NCBI GenBank assembly: GCA_016934935.1
Contig: JAFGRW010000115.1
Coordinates: 62,001-126,000 of the forward strand
Origin: Spirochaetota bacterium
Lineage (GTDB): Bacteria; Spirochaetota; UBA4802; JAFGJZ01
Direction: 5' to 3'
DNA length: 64,000 nucleotides
Shown: in pieces, positions 10,270-19,240 of the stretch
How positions within the stretch are numbered: the stretch's first letter is position 1
How the letters are laid out: each line of letters starts with the position of its first letter
Position numbers and translations under genes: made by a program
Notes under the pieces: generated by a model
The model's input: only the letters and a program-made list of their open reading frames with translations
Database searches by the model: none
Told to the model about the DNA's origin: nothing

Positions 10270-10875
10270 TCAATCAGTAATTTCAAATATTACAGAATTT
10301 TCGTAATCAACACTGATCTCGATATCATCAGGAGAATTGATTACAGCCTTTAAGGCAAAATTGGCAAAACGGTTATCTTCATCGTAAACCGTATACAGGC
10401 CATCGGTATCCTTTGATACCCAGGCAATGCCGTAGTAATCTGCTCCATAGCCGATAACATCACACTCCTGAGGCAAGCCCCAATAGCTGATTTTTTTACC
10501 ACTCTCAAATTCAAATTCAAACATGAAAGAACTTAAGCGATTTGTCTTATCCCACATAGTTTTATAAATACCATAAGGACCCCATCCAAAAAAGTATTCA
10601 ATAGTCAATTGATTTGATCCACCACTATCAATAACGGCTTCATCTATTTCCCAGTCTGCTTGTCCAAACCTAACCACCTTCTCAGGATCATCCTCATACG
10701 ATCTCAGATATTCCAAGTTTTTAATTGACATGTCAACAGAATCAACTGAATTATTGGTTACAGTTAATATAAATTCTTTCCAAACAACTTCAGGATGCCC
10801 AGGTGGAAGATCATCATTATTACAACAAGAAGCTAATAAAGCGAGCAACATTAAACAACCAATTCTATATATCAT
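10270..10875 (-). CDS. small lipoprotein, copy 1, partner of the astacin-like protease
   Basis: MIYRIGCLMLLALLASCCNNDD lipobox; RBS TAGGAGG includes the stop codon of the upstream protease. Confidence 0.8.
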   Translation of the reverse strand: MIYRIGCLMLLALLASCCNNDDLPPGHPEVVWKEFILTVTNNSVDSVDMSIKNLEYLRSYEDDPEKVVRFGQADWEIDEAVIDSGGSNQLTIEYFFGWGPYGIYKTMWDKTNRLSSFMFEFEFESGKKISYWGLPQECDVIGYGADYYGIAWVSKDTDGLYTVYDEDNRFANFALKAVINSPDDIEISVDYENSVIFEITD

Positions 10876-10885
10876 TTTCAGCCTC

Positions 10886-12356
10886 CTAATACATCTTTTT
10901 TATTGCTTCTTTATCTCTGGTAGAAATTGTATAATTTTTAATTGGATCTCCTTTTTTCATACCCTGCCGATTTTTTGTAACAAGAGCTCCATTATAGTGC
11001 ATGATTGAAAGATAATCGTAAGATGTCGGTGTATACGAGTATGTTTTACTGCGTTTTACATAAACCCAGTAAGGTATACCCCATTTCTTCTTTTTTACCC
11101 ATGTATAGTATTTTTTGGTCTTATCGAATTCTTTGGTATTACTGTTTTTACCATACTGTTTATAGAAATCCGCAACATCAATATATTCATCCCTGTCCCA
11201 TCTCTGATGCTCATGTCTTAACCCAAGAGTGTGTCCCAGTTCATGACGCGGAACCCTGTGAAACCAATTATTATTTTCATTAATTAAACCCGAATCCAGA
11301 TACAGTGTACTTTTTCCAAAAGCTCGCCCAACTGTGGCGCGACCATAAACATTATCCAGATTTTTTTCGGCCATCAAAACATAACTTTTGAATCCAAAAG
11401 ACGCCAGAAAATCATTTAAAGTCGAACTTTTATAATAACTAAAAGAAATTTTATTTCCTGAGGCACTTCGCCAATCACTCATTGCATCTTTTAGCTCTTG
11501 TTTGAGTTCGTCACTTATACGGCCCCACCTGTAATTAACCTTGCCCTTTGACCAGAAACTTGTACCCCTCGTATAATGTCCTCTGCTTGTACCCTGATCT
11601 TCAAAATCATCTTCACCGCCAATTACATCAGAGCAACCCATAATATCTTCTACAACCTTATCCAGATCTTCTCCACGGGCAAAAGCGTTCAGTATCTCTA
11701 CCTGAATCATGCCGCTAATCGTTGAAGGGTCTACACAGATATCCTCATCAAGAACCAGAATGTCATCTTCTCTAGTTACAAAATCCAGTGACTCCGCGTC
11801 TGTAGAGTCAGGAGTTAACAGATTAAATGATTTTGTTTGTTCGGCCAAAAGCTCTTCAAGCTCATCTTCAAGACTAACGATTTGCTCAGTTTCTTCACCA
11901 CCGGTGCTTCTTGTGATGCGTTTGCGTTTAAGCATTGTCAGGTCATCGGGCAACATTGATTCGATTCTTTCAATTGAATACGGTTCACCTTCAGTTAACG
12001 CGCTTCTCTTTTGTTCAGAATCAATTTCGATGTCATATTTTTCAAGTAAATCAAAGGTGTTGGAAACTGCAGAAAAAACCTGAACTACCTGTTTTTGAAA
12101 CGTTCTTCCGCCATTGGTTTTAGGTTGGTATTTTTCTATCTCGCCAATAAGCTCTTGAATCGATGGTTCATTATCCATTTTGTGATCATCTTTTAAAATA
12201 TCGGCTTCAACAGAATCACACCCGACTAGTAGCGGTAAAAGCAAAAATAATACTAATACCGACTGAACGACTGAACGACTGAACGACTGAACGACTGAAC
12301 GACTGAACGACTGAACGACTGAACGACTGAACGACTGAACGACTGAAATTCATCAT
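10886..12356 (-). CDS. astacin-like (M12A) zinc metalloprotease lipoprotein, currently frameshifted by an octanucleotide repeat in the signal-peptide region
   Basis: HELGHTLGLRHEHQRWDRDEY (HExxHxxGxxHE) and Met-turn SIMHYNG; ATG at 12356 with SD GAAGGGG; hydrophobic VLVLFLLLPLLVGC is in a different frame as assembled. ORF track starts at an unsupported TTG (12244). Confidence 0.85.
12261..12347. repeat. octanucleotide tandem repeat (GACTGAAC)10 plus 7 nt
   Basis: Ten perfect units 12261-12340 plus GACTGAA, counted directly. Confidence 0.98.
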
Positions 12357-12448
12357 TTTCTACCCCTTCAAAAATTATTTTAATATTTGAATATCATATA
12401 TACTAATATCATTATGTCAAGTATAACAGCACATTACACAAAAAAGAA

Positions 12449-12478
12449 CAGTCAGGACACAAAACGCATCCTGACTTT
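12449..12478 (-). terminator. stem-loop terminator upstream of the protease promoter
   Basis: CAGTCAGGACACAAAACGCATCCTGACTTTATT (AGTCAGGA/TCCTGACT stem). Confidence 0.6.
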
Positions 12479-12546
12479 ATTGATCTGATTTTGCCAGCAT
12501 TAAGCAACAGTTCAGTTTGAAGCACCATGATATCCTTATAAATTGA

Positions 12547-13425
12547 TTACATTTTCTTTCTGTACACTTCCACGTTGCTTCCATTGTTTACAGTTATCAA
12601 TTGCCCGCTATTTTCAATAAACACTTTAGACATAAACGATACACCATCGATCCTGATTACTTCAGATTTCATTGATTCAAAATTATCCGAAGTTGAAACC
12701 AGAAGAATTCCACTTTCACTATTTTCTGAGGGCGGTATCAGCACTGCAACTTCCAGATTATTATCTACATACTGAATTGATGCCATACAGCTTTGATAAT
12801 CAGAGATAAACGGACACTGCTCAACTGAAATCACCGCCCTGGTTTCCCAGTTATTGCCATTGTTCTTTGAATAAACAATATTCCCTTTAGTATCAATAAG
12901 ATAGATCTCATTTTCTTTATTGCTTTTTATGGCCAGAATTTTCGAACAGTCGGGTCTGTTAACAGAATTCCAGCTTATACCGCCATCTTTGGTATTATAG
13001 ACTTCACTTTTTTTCGTTACAACATATCCCTCTTTTTCTGATGAAAAGCTAACAAGCATAATTTTGTCACTTAATATTGTTGGCAAAATTGACCAGGTTT
13101 TACCCTTGTCGTTTGAAATACCAACAGTTCCACCATTTCCGGCATGTACAAATGTACCATCAGGCATCACATCAATCGCGTACCTGCAAACTGTTTCGTT
13201 AACACCCTTTTTCCAGCTTTTTCCGCCATCTGCCGAATAGTGAGTCGCGCCCCCATAACCGGCACTGAATGCCTCTGTTTCCGAAACAAATGCTACGTTT
13301 GTCTGTGCAGAATCTATATCAGAAGAAACGCATTTCTCCCAATTTGATTTTGTTCCACAACCTAGATGTAAAGCCAATAAAAACATTGCAATAATTGCAA
13401 ATACTGCACCTGTAATCTTTTTCAT
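12547..13425 (-). CDS. BNR/Ycf48-like beta-propeller lipoprotein
   Basis: MKKITGAVFAIIAMFLLALHLGCGTKSNWEKC; repeated SADGGKSWKK, SNDKGKTWSI, TKDGGISWNS, SKNNGNNWET blades. Confidence 0.8.
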   Translation of the reverse strand: MKKITGAVFAIIAMFLLALHLGCGTKSNWEKCVSSDIDSAQTNVAFVSETEAFSAGYGGATHYSADGGKSWKKGVNETVCRYAIDVMPDGTFVHAGNGGTVGISNDKGKTWSILPTILSDKIMLVSFSSEKEGYVVTKKSEVYNTKDGGISWNSVNRPDCSKILAIKSNKENEIYLIDTKGNIVYSKNNGNNWETRAVISVEQCPFISDYQSCMASIQYVDNNLEVAVLIPPSENSESGILLVSTSDNFESMKSEVIRIDGVSFMSKVFIENSGQLITVNNGSNVEVYRKKM

Positions 13426-13591
13426 TTTATCCCCCTGATTCCAATTTTTAAACTACAATACACGATTTTAAAAAAATATGGAATAGAGGATTGTCAGTTA
13501 ATCCTGGATTATTTACAACAGGCGCTGTTATTTTTCATTATATTCAGTTTTAATATACAGATATGTTGTAAACCGGATAAGAAATCAGGTT

Positions 13592-14487
13592 TTAATTGTT
13601 AAAAACAGAATATTTTCCCCGGTATTCAGATGGAGAGAGTTCCGTCTGAGCACGGAAAATTTTATTGAAATAAGACAGATCATTGAACCCAACCCTGTAA
13701 ACGATATCATTTACAGGCAGAGTAGTATCGCGAAGCATGTACATCGCAATATTAATCCTGAGTCGATTCAAATACTCAATTATTGTATATCCTGATGCCT
13801 TCTGAAATCTTTTTGAAAGTGTTGTCCTGTCGATACAAAACTTATCTGTTATCTCGTTTATTGTTATTTTTTCTTTATAGTTAGTATATAAATATGCTAT
13901 AATATTGTTTATCTCTTCATCTTTTGTAACTGACTTATCCATTTTCAGTGGATCAAGTCTGTTTATATAATTTAATAATTCCAGAAAATATGATCTGGCT
14001 CTGCATGGCCAATAATCATCAACGGGATCATCAAGTATTTCAGTTATTGATAACAACAGATCCCTGATTCGACTTTCACTACTTGGTCCAAGTAAAACAA
14101 CAGACCGCCTGTTCAACTCTTCGGTAAAAAGCTTTAGGCAAAAAAGGTCAATACGTTCGGTGTTAGTATATTCACTGCTTATATTGTTCAGTACATCTAT
14201 TGTTAATCTGCTATTTATTATATCCGGCTTAAAAATAACACTGCACGCTCTTAGTTTATCCGAATTCACAGCTGTGATTTTCTCTTTTTCGGTTAAGCAC
14301 AATAGAGCCGGAGAAAGAAATGGAATAACTCGTCCATTTACACTGATTGAACCATTACCTTTCTGAAAAAATATCAAACGATAATAGTCATTAATGCCAT
14401 GATTTAACAGCAAATTACTGTTTTTTCAACAAACAGATAAAGCTCGTAATCGCATAATACCTTTTCACTGGTTGTAGAAAATTTCAT
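13592..14487 (-). CDS. AraC family transcriptional regulator; N-terminus out of frame (A6 run, plus-strand 14421-14426)
   Basis: C-terminal HTH: ITINEITDKFCIDRTTLSKRFQKASGYTIIEYLNRLRINIAMYMLRDTTLPVNDIVYRVGFNDLSYFNKIFRAQTELSPSEYR; ATG at 14487 leads into stop, one extra A joins MKFSTTSEKVLCDYELYLFVEKNSNLLLNHGINDYYRL. Confidence 0.85.
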
Positions 14488-14615
14488 AAAACACCTGCTT
14501 TAATCGTCAGTTACAGTTTATCATGTGTAAAAATAATAGTTCAGAATAATATACTTATTCTCACACCTGACAAACATTATTGATTTTCAATTCTGCAACC
14601 TTATCAAAATTAATT

Positions 14616-16445
14616 TCAATCAGTTTTTTTATCACTCCGTTCATCAATAATCTCATCCGGTATATCGGTAATAAGTTTAACCAGCTCGTTAAAGATAAAG
14701 TCAACATCCATTACGGCCTTTACATTACCGCTCTTGTCTTTAATCGGAACAGCCGCGGTAATTATCAGACGCTTTGTATATTTTGAAAAAAACAGATCTG
14801 AATAGTAGGCTTCACCTTTTTCAAGAACTTCGCAAAACCAGACATGATTTTTAAAATCTTTATTCATCAGATTTCGAAACAGAGCTTTTTCGCCATGCTG
14901 TGTGTGAACCTGTGTCAAACGGTATCCATCAGTATTGGTAACCGCCAGCATCTGTATGGATCCCTCTTTTTTAACAATTTTTTCAAGAAAATCTTCCAGT
15001 TTCGAAACCTCAAGTGATTCAACCTCAGGTGCTGTTGCAATTTTTTCTGCAATTTTTTTGCCAATCGCGATTGCTTCATTTCGAGCGCTGTCAAACTCTG
15101 ACTCAAACAGAGACGGAATAAAATGGCGGGCCTGTATCAACAGCTCATCCGGAGATATACTGGTTGTACGTCCCTGTTCATACTGCTGCATCACCCAGTT
15201 ATTAATATGTTTTATCCCCGGATGACGTTTAGAAACCTGTTCGCGTTCTCCGGCAACAATTGCCGGTATATTTTCATTAAGCCATTGTGCAATACCGGCT
15301 AATCCCGATTTGTCCGTTACCATCACTCTTATTGGTCGATTTAAAAGAGCATCGGTATCAAATATATTATAAATTTCCTGATTTTTTAAAATACCATCCG
15401 CGTGAATACCGGCACGTGTTGTATTAAAGTCTGCTCCGACAAACGGGTAATTTGCCGGTATTTCGGCCTTAACTGTCTGCTCAAAATAGCGTGCAATCTC
15501 GGTAATAACTCTTGTATCAATCGAATCATCACCAGTCAGGCTCATATATTCAATGACAGCCGCTTCAAGCGGAGGATTTCCGGTTCGCTCTCCATACCCA
15601 AGCAGAGACGCGTTTACCGAAGCACAACCGTAAAGCCAGGCTGTAGCCGCGTTAACGTGCACTTTGTGAAAATCATTATGCCCATGCCACTCCAGCCATT
15701 CCGCCGGGTACCCCAGTTTGGAATGAAAAGCATCAACCATCTTAGGAACACTCCTTGGTAAAACAGCACCTGGGAAAGTAACACCATAACCCATTGTGTC
15801 ACAGAGCCTTATCTTAACCGGCATCTTTGCCTCTTCGGCAATACGTAACAGCTTTTCTGCAAAAGGCAGGCAAAACCCGTAAATATCTGCCCTGGTTATA
15901 TCTTCAAAATGACAACGCGGAACTATTCCATGCTCAATGGACGTCTGGACTATCTCAAGATAGTCATTCATCGTTTTTTCACGCGTACGCTTCAATTTTA
16001 AAAAAATGTGATAGTCCGAGACAGACGTAAGTATACCAGTTTCCTTAAGATTAAAAGATTTTACCAAAGCAAAATCTTTCTTATCAGCACGAATCCAGCT
16101 TGTTACTTCTGGAAACTGGTATCCTTTCTCAAGACAAAGCTCTACAGCCTGCCTGTCTCTGTCACTGTATATAAAAAATTCAGACTGTCTTATAAGCCCT
16201 TTTTGCCCACCCAGTTTATGCAGCAATGTAAAAATATCAGCAATCTGTCCGGGTGTGTATGGAGGTCTGGACTGCTGACCATCACGAAAGGTCGTATCTG
16301 TAATCCAAAGTTCTTTTGGAGGAGACGGGAAAACAGTAGAAGAATCGAACAAAATACGAGGAATTTTGGTAAAAGGGAACTGTTCCCGGTAAAGTGCAGG
16401 TTCATCCGGTTCAACTAATGAGTAACTACTAATTGATTTTAGCAT
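14616..16445 (-). CDS. HMGL-like DRE-TIM metallolyase (isopropylmalate/homocitrate synthase-like) with C-terminal Cache/PDC-like sensory domain
   Basis: ITDTTFRDGQQSRPPYT, LEWHGHNDFHK, GYGERTGNPPLEA; C-terminal EVLEKGEAYYSDLFFSKYTKRLIITAAVPIKDKSGNVKAVMDVDFIF. Confidence 0.8.
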   Translation of the reverse strand: MLKSISSYSLVEPDEPALYREQFPFTKIPRILFDSSTVFPSPPKELWITDTTFRDGQQSRPPYTPGQIADIFTLLHKLGGQKGLIRQSEFFIYSDRDRQAVELCLEKGYQFPEVTSWIRADKKDFALVKSFNLKETGILTSVSDYHIFLKLKRTREKTMNDYLEIVQTSIEHGIVPRCHFEDITRADIYGFCLPFAEKLLRIAEEAKMPVKIRLCDTMGYGVTFPGAVLPRSVPKMVDAFHSKLGYPAEWLEWHGHNDFHKVHVNAATAWLYGCASVNASLLGYGERTGNPPLEAAVIEYMSLTGDDSIDTRVITEIARYFEQTVKAEIPANYPFVGADFNTTRAGIHADGILKNQEIYNIFDTDALLNRPIRVMVTDKSGLAGIAQWLNENIPAIVAGEREQVSKRHPGIKHINNWVMQQYEQGRTTSISPDELLIQARHFIPSLFESEFDSARNEAIAIGKKIAEKIATAPEVESLEVSKLEDFLEKIVKKEGSIQMLAVTNTDGYRLTQVHTQHGEKALFRNLMNKDFKNHVWFCEVLEKGEAYYSDLFFSKYTKRLIITAAVPIKDKSGNVKAVMDVDFIFNELVKLITDIPDEIIDERSDKKTD

Positions 16446-16794
16446 TTTGCCCTCCTTAGGACATCATATTGACAATATCATGCCTTTTTTGTTAATTAAT
16501 TGTACAGCAATTTTTGTATTTTACCATTTCAATATTGTAAAATATCTTAATTCCCTTTTTATATGCTTTTTCTCACATATTTCACTTTTTTTATGATATT
16601 TATGTAATTCGCTCGACATTAATACATGTCACATCTATGTTGTCTTAAATGCAAAAGTATTATGCATGTCAGTAGCTTAAAATTATCCCGCTTTCCTCTC
16701 CCAGTTCAAGTTCTTCGGGCAAAAGGCATGTCAATTTGAAAGTCTACAAGCATATCTTTATTGTATTTAATTTATTTATTATGGAGTTCTAATA

Positions 16795-16995
16795 ATGGAA
16801 CAAGGAACTGTAAAATGGTTCAACGAGAGCAAAGGTTTTGGATTTATTCAAAAAGACAACGGTAACGATATTTTCGTTCACCACACAGGTATTAATGCCG
16901 AAGGCTTCAAGACACTGGAAGAAGGCGCACGCGTTGAGTTTCGTGTAGAAAACAGCGAAAAAGGCGAAAGAGCCACTTCTGTTACACAGCTGTAA
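16795..16995 (+). CDS. csp: cold shock protein, CspA family
   Basis: [33 protein letters not shown]. Confidence 0.96.
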   Translation: MEQGTVKWFNESKGFGFIQKDNGNDIFVHHTGINAEGFKTLEEGARVEFRVENSEKGERATSVTQL

Positions 16996-17027
16996 TTAAA
17001 ACTGAATAGTTTAATCATAGACAGCAC

Positions 17028-17054
17028 AAACCGGCGTTTACGCCGGTTTTTTTT
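17028..17054 (+). terminator. Rho-independent terminator of csp
   Basis: AAACCGGCGTTTACGCCGGTTTTTTTT. Confidence 0.9.
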
Positions 17055-17157
17055 GTATTAAAATTGCAAAAAAAACCAGCTTGATAAGAATGTCACTATT
17101 CCTATCTATTATTAACTTGATCAAATTTTATTTATGATTAACTGCACAAAGGGAACT

Positions 17158-17619
17158 ATGAATACGACTATAGAAAGAAAAGAAGACATTTCAGAAAGAG
17201 TGCAAAACGCTCTTGAACATTACGACCAAGGATACTCCTGTTCGCAATCAATTGTACTCGCTTTTTCAGACCTCTTTGATCTTGACCACAAACATGCAAC
17301 CCTGATCTCTTCAGGTTTCGGAGGAGGAATGGGGCGTTTACGCCGCACCTGCGGGGCATTAACCGGCGCTTACATGATTCTGGGTTTAAAATTCGGAAAT
17401 CATTCACCTGACGATAACGATTCAAAACTTGACGGTTACCGTGCAGTACGAAAACTGACAGAACAATTCGAGGCTATTCACTCTACCAGCGTTTGTAAAG
17501 AGCTTCTTGCAAACCACTCCCAAAACCAGAACGACCCGGCCAAAAGACACCATAAGCATATTTGCCGCAAAGCGATAGAGGACACGGCCCGGATACTTGA
17601 AAGTTTAATTACAGAGTAG
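17158..17619 (+). CDS. C_GCAxxG_C_C family redox-type protein
   Basis: GYSCSQSIVLAF...GFGGGMGRLRRTCGALTGAYMILGLKFG...CKELL...HKHICRKAI. Confidence 0.85.
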   Translation: MNTTIERKEDISERVQNALEHYDQGYSCSQSIVLAFSDLFDLDHKHATLISSGFGGGMGRLRRTCGALTGAYMILGLKFGNHSPDDNDSKLDGYRAVRKLTEQFEAIHSTSVCKELLANHSQNQNDPAKRHHKHICRKAIEDTARILESLITE

Positions 17620-17676
17620 CACTAATAACTTAGTTGATTATTATCAAAAACTATTAATAAAGCTCGGGCATTTCAT

Positions 17677-18363
17677 ATGAAGAACAGAAACCATGCATTG
17701 ATACTTGCCGGCGGGTCGGGACATCGTGCAGGATGCGATATCCCGAAACAGATGATCCCGATTAATGATATTCCATTAATAATACATACTTTACGTAAAT
17801 TCGAAAACTGCAATGAGATTGATACAATAACTGTCGTTTCTCACCATAGTTATATTGACGATATCTATAAATTATGCCTAAAACACGATATTTCAAAAAT
17901 TATAAAATGTATTATGGGTGGAAACACCCGGCAAGAATCTTCATATTTGGGTGTTAAAGCCCTCGATGCCCGCTGTGACGACGTTGTTATTATTCACGAT
18001 GCTGCTAGACCATATTTAAACGAATCAATAATAAAATTTGCCATCAACGAAGCACGCGAGCACCATGCAGCTTCGGCAGTTATTTCTGTAACCGACACAG
18101 TCTATATTGCCCATAACGGATCCATAGTGTCTGTGCCTGATCGAAAAACAGTGTATAATGCCCAAACACCTCAATCTTTTAGTTATCAAACCATTGTTGA
18201 AGCCCACAAAAAGGCATTGGATGACAAAATAAGTGATGCAACTGACGATATTATTCTGGCTTTGAATACAGGAATAAAGCCTGTTTTATTCGAAGGAGAC
18301 GTTACCAACAAAAAAATAACAACGAAGGAAGATTTGGAAGAAGCACAACGGCTGCTTTTTTAA
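17677..18363 (+). CDS. ispD: 2-C-methyl-D-erythritol 4-phosphate cytidylyltransferase
   Basis: ALILAGGSGHRAGCDIPKQMIPINDIPLIIHTLRKF...VIIHDAARPYL...TPQSFSYQTI...ATDDI. Confidence 0.9.
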   Translation: MKNRNHALILAGGSGHRAGCDIPKQMIPINDIPLIIHTLRKFENCNEIDTITVVSHHSYIDDIYKLCLKHDISKIIKCIMGGNTRQESSYLGVKALDARCDDVVIIHDAARPYLNESIIKFAINEAREHHAASAVISVTDTVYIAHNGSIVSVPDRKTVYNAQTPQSFSYQTIVEAHKKALDDKISDATDDIILALNTGIKPVLFEGDVTNKKITTKEDLEEAQRLLF

Positions 18364-18770
18364 AGGGGTAAATCATCTTTGTTTTTAAACTCGTTTAAGT
18401 TGTAAAAGAGGGACTGCTTACTTTTACTGTGCTGTTTATTCTCTTCACTTATTTCACGATACTCGTCATTAAATATTTTTACAAAAGTATCTATTCTTTC
18501 CTGTTTATCCTGAAACTGGATTGCCACCTCGCGTCCTTCAACTCGAACAACAACACCCTTTAAAAGCATTTTCCGGCTTTTGAAGGGAAAGAGTATTCTA
18601 ATCTCGTCTTTTTTATACAACACAGAATCTCTCAAGAAACACATGCCACCTGCACTCACGTTTAAAACCTCTACGGTAAAAACATTATCATCGTTGGCCA
18701 GCTTATACTGCACAAAAAAAGCTTCCGTACTGATTCTGTCTGTATCACGCTTATCAAAAGCTCGAGACAT
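18360..18770 (-). CDS. PilZ domain protein
   Basis: KRDTDRISTEAFFVQYKL...NVSAGGMCFLRDS...KDEIRILFPF. Confidence 0.75.
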   Translation of the reverse strand: MSRAFDKRDTDRISTEAFFVQYKLANDDNVFTVEVLNVSAGGMCFLRDSVLYKKDEIRILFPFKSRKMLLKGVVVRVEGREVAIQFQDKQERIDTFVKIFNDEYREISEENKQHSKSKQSLFYNLNEFKNKDDLPL

Positions 18771-18771
18771 C

Positions 18772-19230
18772 TTAACCTCTATTTATCAAAGCAATCTCAT
18801 TGCAACAATCAACCCGCGGACAATTTACGCAATCTTTCCATATTTTCTCAGGAAAATAATTTTTATCGATTAATTCAAAATTCAATTTGCTGAAAAATTC
18901 CGGAACATAAGTCAAAGCAAAAATTCGTGATTGCGGCTGCCGTTCCCTAAGCTGAGTTACGACATGGTTCACTAAGGCACTTCCGATTCCTGATCTGGCA
19001 TACTCTTCTGCTACAACAAGTGAACGTATTTCAAAAAGATTGTTATCGTAATCATGATAAGATACAACCCCGGCTGCTTTTTCATTATCACGGGCAATAA
19101 AAAAAGCGCTCAGCTCAGCCATAATATCTTCACGTGATCGCTCAAGAACAATTCCCTTTTTAACATAAGGCTCTAAAAGTTTTAAAATATCGCCTATATC
19201 GGACTCTTTGATTTTATCTATATTTACCAT
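18772..19230 (-). CDS. GNAT N-acetyltransferase (ArgA/N-acetylglutamate synthase-like)
   Basis: IRSLVVAEEYARSGIGSALVNHVVTQLRERQ...LTYVPEFFSKLNFELIDKNYFPEKIWKDC. Confidence 0.85.
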   Translation of the reverse strand: MVNIDKIKESDIGDILKLLEPYVKKGIVLERSREDIMAELSAFFIARDNEKAAGVVSYHDYDNNLFEIRSLVVAEEYARSGIGSALVNHVVTQLRERQPQSRIFALTYVPEFFSKLNFELIDKNYFPEKIWKDCVNCPRVDCCNEIALINRG

Positions 19231-19240
19231 TCATTATTAA

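Noticed and set aside
12261-12347. Considered as a CRISPR-like array or mobile element end
   Set aside because: Units are 8 bp, perfect and spacer-free; this is a simple tandem repeat.
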